Of a stretch of 53,773 nucleotides of DNA, positions 46,294-53,773 are shown in pieces (within the stretch, counting starts at the first letter, position 1; each line of letters starts with the position of its first letter). Origin of the DNA: Bacteroidota bacterium (GTDB lineage: Bacteria; Bacteroidota; Bacteroidia; Bacteroidales; JAAYUG01). The position numbers and the translations under genes were made by a program. The stretch covers positions 1-53,773 of the forward strand of contig JAKPTE010000004.1 in the NCBI GenBank assembly GCA_029571215.1. Reading direction: 5' to 3'. A model generated the notes under the pieces. That model was given only the letters and a program-made list of their open reading frames with translations, was not told the origin of the DNA and did not search any database.

Positions 46294-47598
46294 TTATGCA
46301 GGAGAATGCCCGGTAAAATTATGAAGATGTTCCATGCGGGTTTTCAGGGTCTCGCGATAGGCCTCCCAGTCGGTAATGGGTACACGGGCTACACCAGTTT
46401 CCATAGCAGCTTTGGCAACAGCCGGGGCTACTTTGATAATAAGCCTTGGGTCAAGGGGTTTGGGAATAATGTAGTCGCGGCCGAATTTAAGTTCATTCAA
46501 TTGGTAGGCAGCCAGTACAGAAGGGGGTACTTCTTCCTTGGCCAGGGAAGCCAGGGCGTATGCTGCTGCAATTTTCATTTCATCATTGATAGCCGAGGCC
46601 TTTACATCAAGTGCTCCCCTGAAAATAAAGGGGAATCCAAGCACGTTGTTTATCTGGTTGGGATAATCGGATCGTCCGGTTGCCATAATTACATCGGGTC
46701 TTGCTTCGGTAGCTTCTTCGTATGATATTTCAGGCACCGGGTTGGCCATGGCAAAAACAATCGGATTGGGCGCCATTGAACGGATCATGTCCTGTGTAAC
46801 AACCTTTCCTACTGAAAGACCGAGGAAAACATCGGCTCCTTTCATTGCTTCAGCCAGAGTGCTGAACGATACGTCCTGTGCAAATTCTCTTTTGCTTTCG
46901 TTCAGGTCAGTGCGGTTTTTTCGCAACACTCCTTTGCTGTCGAGCATGATAACATTTTCCTTTTTCACACCAAGCTTCATGTACAGTTTAGTGCATGAAA
47001 CAGCTGCTGCCCCTGCTCCGTTCACCACCAATTTGATTTTATCAATGCGTTTACCGGTAACTTCAAGGGCATTCAGAAGCCCTGCCAGGCTGATAATAGC
47101 AGTACCATGCTGGTCGTCATGAAAAACGGGAATATCAAGTTCCTTTTTCAGCCTTTCTTCAATTTCAAAACATTCCGGTGCTTTGATATCCTCGAGGTTG
47201 ATTCCTCCAAAAGTTGGGGCTATGGCTTTGACAATCTGAATGAACTTTTCAGGGTCTTTTTCATTTACCTCAATATCAAAAACATCCACATCGGCAAATA
47301 CTTTAAAAAGCAATCCTTTCCCTTCCATTACCGGTTTTCCGGCGAGTGCTCCTATGTCGCCCAGTCCAAGAACGGCGGTGCCATTTGAGATCACTGCCAC
47401 CAGATTGCATTTGGCGGTGTACCGGTAGGCATCCTCCGGGTTTTTCTGGATTTCGAGGCAGGGTTCAGCAACTCCCGGTGTATAGGCGAGAGAAAGATCA
47501 ATCTGCGTGCTATAAGGCTTGGTTGGGATTACTTCAATCTTACCGGGGCGTCCAGTAGCATGGTAGCGGAGAGCCTCTTCGCGGGTTATTTTTGCCAT
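46294..47598 (-). CDS. maeB: NAD(P)-dependent malic enzyme, malic domain only
   Basis: 434 residues. N-terminal malic domain with [12 protein letters not shown] (catalytic Tyr39), [20 protein letters not shown] and catalytic Lys94 in MEGKG; metal site DDQHGTA; NAD(P) domain [16 protein letters not shown]. It converts malate to pyruvate, CO2 and NAD(P)H. Many MaeB proteins of Bacteroidota and Proteobacteria carry a C-terminal phosphotransacetylase-like domain (about 760 residues in all). Here the protein ends after the malic enzyme part, and the following DNA (46128-46293) holds no remnant, so it is a genuine short form. Cofactor preference is not clear. Confidence 0.94.
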   Translation of the reverse strand: MAKITREEALRYHATGRPGKIEVIPTKPYSTQIDLSLAYTPGVAEPCLEIQKNPEDAYRYTAKCNLVAVISNGTAVLGLGDIGALAGKPVMEGKGLLFKVFADVDVFDIEVNEKDPEKFIQIVKAIAPTFGGINLEDIKAPECFEIEERLKKELDIPVFHDDQHGTAIISLAGLLNALEVTGKRIDKIKLVVNGAGAAAVSCTKLYMKLGVKKENVIMLDSKGVLRKNRTDLNESKREFAQDVSFSTLAEAMKGADVFLGLSVGKVVTQDMIRSMAPNPIVFAMANPVPEISYEEATEARPDVIMATGRSDYPNQINNVLGFPFIFRGALDVKASAINDEMKIAAAYALASLAKEEVPPSVLAAYQLNELKFGRDYIIPKPLDPRLIIKVAPAVAKAAMETGVARVPITDWEAYRETLKTRMEHLHNFTGHSPA

Positions 47599-47629
47599 AG
47601 GATGATTTTTTAATATTAGCTTTAATAAA

Positions 47630-47637
47630 CAAATCTA
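47630..47637 (-). promoter_or_regulatory. -7 promoter element of maeB
   Basis: Minus strand TAGATTTG, an exact -7 match 31 nt upstream of the ATG. A possible -33 ATTG (47661-47664) lies at 23 nt, longer than usual. The rest of 47638-47844 has no gene that could be supported. Confidence 0.5.
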
Positions 47638-47844
47638 CATATCTTTTGGCATGCTGAAATCAATATTTCATGTGTTTAATACCATAATTCCATAATGTTT
47701 CTGAACATTTTTCAGATTTTTCATTAAAAGCCCTGGTACAAAACACAATGTCACAAAGGAGGCGTAATATAAATGAAGATTGATTGATGCAAGCCCGATA
47801 TATTTCCTACGACCGGATTAGAAAAATGAAGAACGGGAAACTAA

Positions 47845-48909
47845 TCATGAAGCTGCTTGCGAACTGTCGTTCAACTCGTAATGTTTCAGAGGGTTGGTCG
47901 ATATTTCTTTAAACAATAGCCGATTCTTCACTACATCGCAGGCAAGGTAAAGAGCCTGGCGGAAAGAGTTTTCATTGGCTTCGTTTTTCCCAGCCAGTTC
48001 ATAAGCAGTGCCATGAGCAGGAGAGGTCCTTACAACGGGGAGGCCTGCTGTAAAATTGACGCCACCTTCGTATGTCAAAGCCTTAAACGGTATAAGTCCC
48101 TGATCGTGATACATAGCCAGTATCCCGTCAAATTTCTTAAACGAACCTGAGCCAAAGAAACCATCGGAAGGAAACGGACCGAAAGCGAGGATGCCTTCCT
48201 CTTTGGCCTTTTGTACAGCAGGTTGTACCACATCCATATCTTCCCGGCCAATGATCCCCTGGTCACCTGCATGGGGATTCAATCCCAGAACAGCGATGCG
48301 GGGACGGGGTATGGCAAAATCTTCCCTGAGGGATTGGTTCATTAAATGAATCTTTTGCAGAATTTTATCAGTGGTAATCAGTTGTGCCACTTCTGCCAGA
48401 GGAACGTGTCCTGTAACAACTCCTACCCGCATGGTTTCTCCCACCATAAACATCAGCACGTCCTCTGCTCCGAATTCACGGGCAAGGTATTCGGTATGTC
48501 CCGGGAAACTGAACTGCTCGGATTGAATGTTGTGTTTATTGATGGGTCCAGTCACCAGAGCATCAATCTTTCCAGCCTTCAGATCTTCCACGGCTTTTTT
48601 CAATGCAAGAAAAGCTGCCTCCCCGGCCTGGGGTGTTGATTTTCCCAATTCTACCCGCACTTCATCATTAATACAGTTAATCAGGTTGGCTTTGCGGGGT
48701 GAGGCTTCATCGGCTGTACGGATAGCATTAAAAGATAAGTTGTTGATGTTAAGTGTTTTGCGATGGTATGCGGCAACTTTGGACGATCCGTAAAGAATGG
48801 GGGTACAATCTTCCAGAATTCTCGGATCAAGGAGGGCTTTCATGATGACTTCGTAACTGATACTATTGATATCACCGTGGGTAATTCCGATACGCATGCG
48901 TGAGCTCAT
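47845..48909 (-). CDS. pdxA: 4-hydroxythreonine-4-phosphate dehydrogenase
   Basis: 354 residues. The N-terminal GITHGDINSISYEVI is the Bacteroidota form of the PdxA start. Metal-binding His residues stand in FPGHTEY, LGLNPHAGDQG and AMYHDQG; VTGPINKHNI is also diagnostic. It oxidises 4-phosphohydroxy-threonine in the pathway to pyridoxal 5'-phosphate. The glycines usually seen after GDI (INGIGYE) are Ser here (INSISYE). It lies downstream of the M17 aminopeptidase gene but has its own -7 element. Confidence 0.94.
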   Translation of the reverse strand: MSSRMRIGITHGDINSISYEVIMKALLDPRILEDCTPILYGSSKVAAYHRKTLNINNLSFNAIRTADEASPRKANLINCINDEVRVELGKSTPQAGEAAFLALKKAVEDLKAGKIDALVTGPINKHNIQSEQFSFPGHTEYLAREFGAEDVLMFMVGETMRVGVVTGHVPLAEVAQLITTDKILQKIHLMNQSLREDFAIPRPRIAVLGLNPHAGDQGIIGREDMDVVQPAVQKAKEEGILAFGPFPSDGFFGSGSFKKFDGILAMYHDQGLIPFKALTYEGGVNFTAGLPVVRTSPAHGTAYELAGKNEANENSFRQALYLACDVVKNRLLFKEISTNPLKHYELNDSSQAAS

Positions 48910-48932
48910 GTTGTAAAACTTTTTGCGACAGG

Positions 48933-48961
48933 CAAAGTTATGTAAAATTCAGATGATCAAT
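48933..48961 (-). promoter_or_regulatory. Promoter of pdxA
   Basis: Minus strand: ATTG (48958-48961), 17-nt spacer (short), exact -7 TAACTTTG (48933-48940). The -33 box overlaps the end of the M17 gene. Confidence 0.45.
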
Positions 48962-50390
48962 AATTCTTAAGGAATTCATAGAGGAGGCGCACACCTGTTC
49001 CTGTACCTCCGGCAATCCTGTAACCTTCGGTTGTTTTTGTCCAGGCAACACCAGCAATGTCGAGATGAACAAAGGGATAGGAAGTGAAACGGGCAAGGAA
49101 TTTGCCGGCCGTAATAGCGCCTGCTTCGGTTCCCCCGATATTTTTGATGTCAGCAATTTCAGACCTTAGCAATTCGGAATATTCATCCCAGAAAGGGAAC
49201 CATGCAATGCGCTCATACACTTTTTCTCCGCATGCAGTGAGTTTCTGCATGATTTTTTCGGGTGCAGTTCCCATGCCCGCCATGCCGAATTTACCTAATG
49301 CCCGGGCAGCGGCACCGGTGAGGGTAGCAATTGTGATTCCGAAGGCAGGTTTGTAGGCTTTTGCATAGGCCAGGGCGTCAGCCAGTATCATGCGTCCTTC
49401 GGCATCACTGTTCAGCATTTCTACCCGGGTTTTATCGTACATAGTAATGATGTCCCCGGGGGCAAAGGCATTACCTCCCGGCCGGTTGTCGGTAGCAGGA
49501 ACCAGTCCGACCACATGCACCGGGATTTTGTTAAGGGCCAGGGCATAGATTACAGCAGCAACAGCGGCAGCACCGCTCATGTCCGATTTCATGTAATCCA
49601 TGCTGTCGGGGGTAGGTTTGAGGCTAAGGCCTCCCGTATCATAAACAATTCCTTTCCCGACCAGGACAACAGGTTTTTTGTTCCGGGCATTCATTGGCTT
49701 CCATTCCATGACAGTAAAGGTGGGAGGATCCACAGACCCTTTGTTTACCGCCAGCAGTCCACCCATTCTTAATGATTCAATGCGTGCCTTGTGAAACACT
49801 TCCACAGCAAACCCGGCTTCTTTTCCCAATTTCTCTATCTCGGACGCCAGTTGGACGGCATTGAGGTGAGAAACCGGTTCATTCACAAGGTCGCGGGCTC
49901 TGAAAACTGCATCCACCAACACATTCATTTCGGCAATTTCCTCTTTGTTCAGGTGAGGATGTTTCAGTGCAATGGTTTTAAGCATATTTTGCTTTTCCTC
50001 AGGTGCGCTCTTGTATTTATTGAACCGGTAGGAAGCAAGGGCCAGTCCCTCGGCAAATGCCAGAAGTTCCGGCTTTTTGTCGTGCCAGTGTACCACAAGA
50101 AGGTTTTCAACCCTTTCCTCCTGAAGTACAGACTGAAGCTTTGCTCCGGCAAGACGGCTTAATTCCAGCATTTGTGATTCGGAATTTTTTTGTTCAACCG
50201 GACACAGGAAAATCAACCGTCTGTATTGATTGACCCTGATAATATCCTGTTTATTTTCCATTTGGGCATCAACATATTTCTGTTCCGCACTGCTCAAAAA
50301 GGGAAATATGGTCTTTTTATTCCGGTCAACAAGAATGGCCATGTTCTCCTTCCCCGTTTCCTTCGTCAAAAGAGAGATTCCTGGTATCAT
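48957..50390 (-). CDS. M17-family leucyl (cytosol) aminopeptidase
   Basis: 477 residues. An N-terminal alpha/beta domain (about 1-160) and the catalytic M17 domain with VGKGIVYDTGGLSLKP, MKSDMSGAAAV and NSDAEGRMILADAL, which hold the two-zinc ligands. The C-terminal signatures GAITAGKFLARF and PFVHLDIAGVAW are present. No signal peptide, so cytoplasmic. It removes N-terminal residues from peptides and may act as a Cys-Gly dipeptidase. A -7 box 20 nt upstream supports the chosen ATG. Confidence 0.95.
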   Translation of the reverse strand: MIPGISLLTKETGKENMAILVDRNKKTIFPFLSSAEQKYVDAQMENKQDIIRVNQYRRLIFLCPVEQKNSESQMLELSRLAGAKLQSVLQEERVENLLVVHWHDKKPELLAFAEGLALASYRFNKYKSAPEEKQNMLKTIALKHPHLNKEEIAEMNVLVDAVFRARDLVNEPVSHLNAVQLASEIEKLGKEAGFAVEVFHKARIESLRMGGLLAVNKGSVDPPTFTVMEWKPMNARNKKPVVLVGKGIVYDTGGLSLKPTPDSMDYMKSDMSGAAAVAAVIYALALNKIPVHVVGLVPATDNRPGGNAFAPGDIITMYDKTRVEMLNSDAEGRMILADALAYAKAYKPAFGITIATLTGAAARALGKFGMAGMGTAPEKIMQKLTACGEKVYERIAWFPFWDEYSELLRSEIADIKNIGGTEAGAITAGKFLARFTSYPFVHLDIAGVAWTKTTEGYRIAGGTGTGVRLLYEFLKNY

Positions 50391-50410
50391 AATGTGGTTT
50401 TTTCAGGCCA

Positions 50411-50418
50411 CAAAAGTA
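50411..50418 (-). promoter_or_regulatory. -7 promoter element of the M17 aminopeptidase gene
   Basis: Minus strand TACTTTTG, exact match, 20 nt upstream of the ATG. A partial -33 (ATTG, 50434-50437) is at only 15 nt. The following 50419-50713 is AT-rich and shows no supported gene. Confidence 0.5.
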
Positions 50419-50713
50419 ATGAAATTGCATGTTCAATTGATAATTCCGCGCAAAGAGGAAAAACAGGGTATTAACTTAAGTTGCTTCAAAACCCTATTTC
50501 CTGAACAATTTTTAAAAACGGTTTAGGACAAATTCCTTGTCATACTTTTAAGCAAAGATTGTTCATTCTGGTACATTATGTAGAGTATAAAGAGCGTCAA
50601 TTAGCTGTTTTTTTTATATGTATCTCCGCCCTTAAAAAATTATCTGAGCCATATGCGTTTCCTATGTATTATTTCATTTGAAAAGAAGTTTCTTTTTTTT
50701 AAAAGCTTTTCTT

Positions 50714-50950
50714 TTACCTCAAGCTCAAAGGATTACCGGTAAATAATTTTACGAAGTCGTTCACTCTTTTTTTCGGGCCCTTTGATTCGAGGATTAACCT
50801 GTTGATTATGGTGAAATAACCATCGGGCCTGTACCTGTAAACTTTTGCTTCCAGCATTAATATTAAGCTACGCTCAATCTGAATTTTCTTGCAGGTAACC
50901 TTTATGGCATTCGTTTCTCCCTCGCTAAGAATCTGCAGCTTTTCCTCCAT
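50714..50950 (-). CDS. Small hypothetical protein (uncertain)
   Basis: 78 residues: charged, rich in Lys, Glu, Ile and Leu, without signal or membrane helix (MEEKLQILSEGETNAIKVTC at the start, then beta-like strands, and a basic C-terminal KGPKKRVNDFVKLF). No family recognised. It lies alone in an AT-rich region of about 820 nt between the M17 and sulfatase genes. No exact -7 box was found upstream on its strand. The amino acid make-up is protein-like, but it could be a chance frame. Confidence 0.4.
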   Translation of the reverse strand: MEEKLQILSEGETNAIKVTCKKIQIERSLILMLEAKVYRYRPDGYFTIINRLILESKGPKKRVNDFVKLFTGNPLSLR

Positions 50951-51013
50951 GCTAAATTTACGACTATTCCTAACTTATAATCCCTAAAATTTTACAGTAC
51001 TAAATTACTTCAC

Positions 51014-51097
51014 TAATTTTGGTGTGGTTAATCAGGGGGGTTAAGAGATAATTATGTATAAAGTTGAACGTTTCTTCTTCGTTACTGATTAAATTTG
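51014..51097 (+). promoter_or_regulatory. Two candidate -7 promoter elements upstream of the sulfatase gene
   Basis: TAATTTTG (51014-51021), with TTTT 20 nt before it, and TAAATTTG (51090-51097) with a weaker GTTG at 23 nt. Both match the -7 consensus exactly. The second would start RNA near 51104 and leave a leader of about 110 nt to the ATG at 51214. Confidence 0.45.
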
Positions 51098-51213
51098 TAT
51101 GGTTTATATTAAATGCTACCCCTACCTGTTTTTTATAGATGAAAGGCAATTTGGTCCGATGCAACTCTTTGGTTAAGCGAAAGGATTCTCCATTTAAGAT
51201 TTACCTTAATGCA

Positions 51214-52614
51214 ATGCATGGTATGCAACAATGTTCTTCCATACTTCCTTTGCTTTTTTTAGGAAGTACCGTCATGGCACAAGAAAGGCCAAACATAGTA
51301 TTTATTCTCGCCGATGATTTGGGTTGGAAAGATCTGAGTTGTTATGGAAATAAGTACACAGAAACACCAAATATTGATTCCCTTGCAAAAAAAGGAATGT
51401 TATTTACCCAATTCTATGCTGCTAGTCCTGTCAGTTCTCCAACACGTGCATCTATTCTAACCGGTAAATATCCGGCAAGGTTGCAACTTACAAATTTTCT
51501 TGTAGGTAATCGTATAAACCCAAATTCACCTGTTGTGCCGGCTCCCTGGAAGCCATATCTGGAAGCCCGGGAAGTTACTATTGCCGAATTGCTCAGAGAG
51601 GCTGGATATACAACTGCAATGATCGGCAAATGGCACCTTGGAAATCATGATTCAATAGCACCATGGTCACAGGGTTTTGATTTTACCCGCATGATTGGTA
51701 AAAACGGACTCGATTATTACAATTATTCAATTTTCGAAGACTCTTACCAGAAGGAATTTACTGATGATGGTTCGGCTTATCTTACTGATAAACTTACGGA
51801 TTTCAGTATTGAATTTCTGAACGCCAACAGAGAAAAGCCTTTTTTTCTCTATTTGAGTTACTCGGCACCACATGTAGGAATTGTACCTCGTCCTGATAAG
51901 TTGATGAAGTATTTCAGAAAATATCAAAAGGCAGAAGAGAAATTTAATCCATACTATGCGGCGATGGTCGAAAGCATTGACGAAGGTGTGGGAAGGATTA
52001 TACAATTTCTGCGAGATAATCATCTTCTGGAAAGTACAATAATAATTTTCACAAGTGATAACGGCGGCCTGGGAATAGATGAACTGGGTCCTACTCCTAC
52101 CTCAAACCTGCCCTTGCGGATGTGGAAAGGTCATGTATATGAGGGAGGAATAAGAGTCCCTGCCATAATAAGCTGGCAGGGGAAAATAAAGCAAGCCCAG
52201 ATTTCAAACGATTACTTTTGTTCCATTGATTTTTTCCCCACGATCTGTGAAATTACAGGTATCGACAGCATGCCAGAAAATATCGACGGAATCAGTATCT
52301 TACCTTTTCTAATAGGCAAAAATCGTTCAATTGAACAACGCCCGCTCTTCTGGCATTATCCCCACTTTTCAAACCAGATGGGAAGGCCAGCCGGAGCAGT
52401 AAGGATTGGAGATTATAAGTTAGTGGAAAATTATGAAACGGGGCAACTGGAATTATTTAATCTGAGAACAGATATTTCAGAATCGGTTGACCTTTCGGGA
52501 AAGATGCAGCAAAGAACGAAAGACTTGCATGAAATATTGGTAAAATGGCGCAAAGAAGTTGGTGCCAATATGGTAATTCCAAATCCTGAATACAAGAAAA
52601 GGCAAAAGCCTTAA
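51214..52614 (+). CDS. Secreted sulfatase, Ser-type formylglycine site
   Basis: 466 residues from the ATG at 51214 (or 51223), which gives a signal peptide QQCSSILPLLFLGSTVMAQ. An in-frame ATG at 51139 would add 25 residues before it. Alkaline-phosphatase-superfamily sulfatase: IVFILADDLG with the metal Asp pair, then SSPTRASILTGKYPAR. The formylglycine position is Ser (S in S-x-P-x-R; residue 74), so it needs the anaerobic radical SAM maturase. GKWHLG, TSDNGG and WKGHVYEGGIRVP also fit. It would remove sulfate esters from glycans outside the cell. A GH97 gene follows after 61 nt with its own promoter. The DNA is richer in AT than the core genes. Confidence 0.93.
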   Translation: MHGMQQCSSILPLLFLGSTVMAQERPNIVFILADDLGWKDLSCYGNKYTETPNIDSLAKKGMLFTQFYAASPVSSPTRASILTGKYPARLQLTNFLVGNRINPNSPVVPAPWKPYLEAREVTIAELLREAGYTTAMIGKWHLGNHDSIAPWSQGFDFTRMIGKNGLDYYNYSIFEDSYQKEFTDDGSAYLTDKLTDFSIEFLNANREKPFFLYLSYSAPHVGIVPRPDKLMKYFRKYQKAEEKFNPYYAAMVESIDEGVGRIIQFLRDNHLLESTIIIFTSDNGGLGIDELGPTPTSNLPLRMWKGHVYEGGIRVPAIISWQGKIKQAQISNDYFCSIDFFPTICEITGIDSMPENIDGISILPFLIGKNRSIEQRPLFWHYPHFSNQMGRPAGAVRIGDYKLVENYETGQLELFNLRTDISESVDLSGKMQQRTKDLHEILVKWRKEVGANMVIPNPEYKKRQKP

Positions 52615-52616
52615 AT

Positions 52617-52648
52617 CCTGATGCGATCATATTTATTTGATATCTTTG
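52617..52648 (+). promoter_or_regulatory. Promoter of the GH97 gene
   Basis: -7 TATCTTTG (52641-52648), exact, with a weak -33 (CCTG, 52617-52620) at a 20-nt spacing. The predicted start near 52655 is 21 nt from the GTG at 52676. Confidence 0.5.
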
Positions 52649-52675
52649 AAAAATCACTTAAAAATAAAGTCAGGT

Positions 52676-53773
52676 GTGAATCGTATTTTCTTTTTGATTC
52701 CTGTAATTTTTCTTTTGCTGTCTCATGGAAGAAACACTTCAGGACCATGGAAACTCTCTTCGCCTGACGGGAAAATCAGTGTGGTGGTTGAATGCGACAG
52801 TACCCTACGATACACAGTGTTATATAATGGGAGAACCCTCATCCGGCCTTCTGCCATAGGCCTTGACCTGGATAAGATTACTGTTGGGAAGAATTCGATT
52901 GTCATTAAAACGGAGGAGCGCACCATACGGGAAACGCTGACACCTGCCATTCCACAGAAACGAAGCATTATCAGCTATCAGGCCAATGAAATCACCCTGC
53001 ATTTCAGGGGAGGATATAGCCTTGTTTTTCGTGCTTACGATGAGGGAATTGCGTGGAGGTTTATTGTCAATGCCAAAGACACTCTTCGTGTGCTGAACGA
53101 AAAAGCTACCTTCTCCCTTGCTGAAAATGATTCTGTATGGTTTTCCCATATGACAGACTGGCCTCGCGAGGACCGCTTCAATACTTCGTTTGAATGTGTT
53201 TACCGGTTATATGGAGTGCATGAAATTACTTCGGATAGTCTTGGTCCTGCTCCGGTACTTATTGTAAAATCAGATGGACTGAAAATTGGTATTACCGAAT
53301 CCGATGTAACCGATTATCCGGGAATGTTTATAAGCAGCACAATCGGATCACCGGGAACACTTCGGGCGGTTTTCCCCCGATATCCTGCCCAAACGGAGAT
53401 TGAAGGGGATTTATATCAGGTAAGGTCAGTTGAAAGCCGGCATCCCTGGATTGCAAAAACAAAAGGTCCCCGTTCTTTCCCCTGGAGGGTTCTGATCATT
53501 GCTCCCGATGATGGGATCTTGCTGAGTAATGATCTTGTATGGTCTCTGGCTCCCCCTTCAAAATTAAAAGAAACCTCCTGGATCAGGCCAGGGAAAGCTA
53601 TGGATAACTGGATTATCGATGGAATTCTGTATGGAGTGGATTTTGTTTCGGGCAACAATACCGAAAGCTACAAATACTATATTGATTTCGCTGCAAAATA
53701 CGGGATAGAATACATCATGGTAGAGCCGGAATGGAATGCCATGCGTAACATTCTGACCCCCATACCAGCAGTG
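52676..53773 (+). CDS. Glycoside hydrolase family 97 protein, 5' part
   Basis: 366 codons, open to the window end. It begins with GTG at 52676; the first residues are a clean signal peptide (NRIFFLIPVIFLLLSHG), and no in-frame ATG fits better. The GH97 N-terminal domain starts with SPDGKISVVVE and contains GIAWRFIVNAKDTLRV, followed by AENDSVWFSHMTDWPRED and WRVLIIAPDDGILLSNDLVWSLAPPS. The barrel begins at SYKYYIDFAAKYGIEYIMVEPEWNA. GH97 enzymes are alpha-glucosidases (inverting, calcium-dependent) or alpha-galactosidases (retaining). The catalytic residues lie beyond the window, so the type cannot be told. It follows a sulfatase and is likely part of a glycan-use locus that continues outside. 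Confidence 0.92.
   Translation, partial: MNRIFFLIPVIFLLLSHGRNTSGPWKLSSPDGKISVVVECDSTLRYTVLYNGRTLIRPSAIGLDLDKITVGKNSIVIKTEERTIRETLTPAIPQKRSIISYQANEITLHFRGGYSLVFRAYDEGIAWRFIVNAKDTLRVLNEKATFSLAENDSVWFSHMTDWPREDRFNTSFECVYRLYGVHEITSDSLGPAPVLIVKSDGLKIGITESDVTDYPGMFISSTIGSPGTLRAVFPRYPAQTEIEGDLYQVRSVESRHPWIAKTKGPRSFPWRVLIIAPDDGILLSNDLVWSLAPPSKLKETSWIRPGKAMDNWIIDGILYGVDFVSGNNTESYKYYIDFAAKYGIEYIMVEPEWNAMRNILTPIPAV

Noticed and set aside
47756-47792. AAAGGAGG followed by ATG as a small gene
   Set aside because: The frame stops after four codons, and Shine-Dalgarno sequences are not used by most genes here.
1-53773. CRISPR array, prophage, insertion sequence or toxin-antitoxin system
   Set aside because: No regularly spaced repeats, integrase, transposase, phage structural gene or toxin pair was found.

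Overview
The window looks like a chromosomal piece of a member of the Bacteroidota, probably an anaerobic or aerotolerant glycan degrader of the Bacteroidales/Marinilabiliales type (inference). The evidence is a SusC/SusD pair, the type IX secretion protein SprA, DUF4837 and DUF3127 proteins, futalosine-pathway menaquinone synthesis, a superoxide reductase, almost no Shine-Dalgarno sequences, and many promoters of the Bacteroidota form (TTTG or ATTG, about 20 nt, then TAnnTTTG). Housekeeping parts are moderate in GC. The two ends (about 1-4.4 kb and 50.4-52.6 kb) are visibly richer in AT and carry accessory glycan and phosphodiester functions.

Layout. 1-4384 (+): the 3' end of a susC gene, a susD gene, a strong terminator, then an exported PHP-domain phosphoesterase and an exported glycerophosphodiester phosphodiesterase. 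4374-15610 (-): a multi-PAS hybrid histidine kinase, an M1 aminopeptidase lipoprotein, a TonB-dependent receptor and a TPR/SpoIIE-type phosphatase, in close succession. 15771-17288 (+): an exported aldo/keto reductase with an Fn3-like tail. 17355-19526 (-): a second exported PHP protein and a GNAT protein. 19628-22939 (-): the sulfate assimilation operon DUF2061-cysH-cysD-cysN, in which cysH encodes an APS-type reductase. 23185-24519 (+): a GH43 enzyme. 24535-24853: initiator tRNA-Met (-) with its own promoter and terminator, followed by an 88-bp near-identical partial copy of the tRNA 3' end plus terminator.

25023-37469 is mostly core: superoxide reductase, M23 peptidase, dxr and rseP in one operon; tatA; a DUF4837 lipoprotein; mqnC (-); a five-helix membrane protein (-); a DUF3127 protein; and rimP-nusA-infB. 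37470-50390 is all on the minus strand: M17 aminopeptidase, pdxA, maeB (malic domain only), ruvA-sprA and gcvH. 50714-50950 is an uncertain small ORF in AT-rich DNA. 51214-53773 (+) holds a Ser-type sulfatase and the 5' part of a GH97 glycosidase that starts at GTG and runs off the window.

No CRISPR array, prophage, transposase or toxin-antitoxin pair was seen. The most interesting accessory signals are the SusCD-PHP-GDPD locus, which suggests uptake and breakdown of a phosphodiester-containing substrate; the pair of paralogous secreted PHP proteins; the kinase/aminopeptidase/receptor/phosphatase cluster; and the duplicated tRNA-fMet tail.
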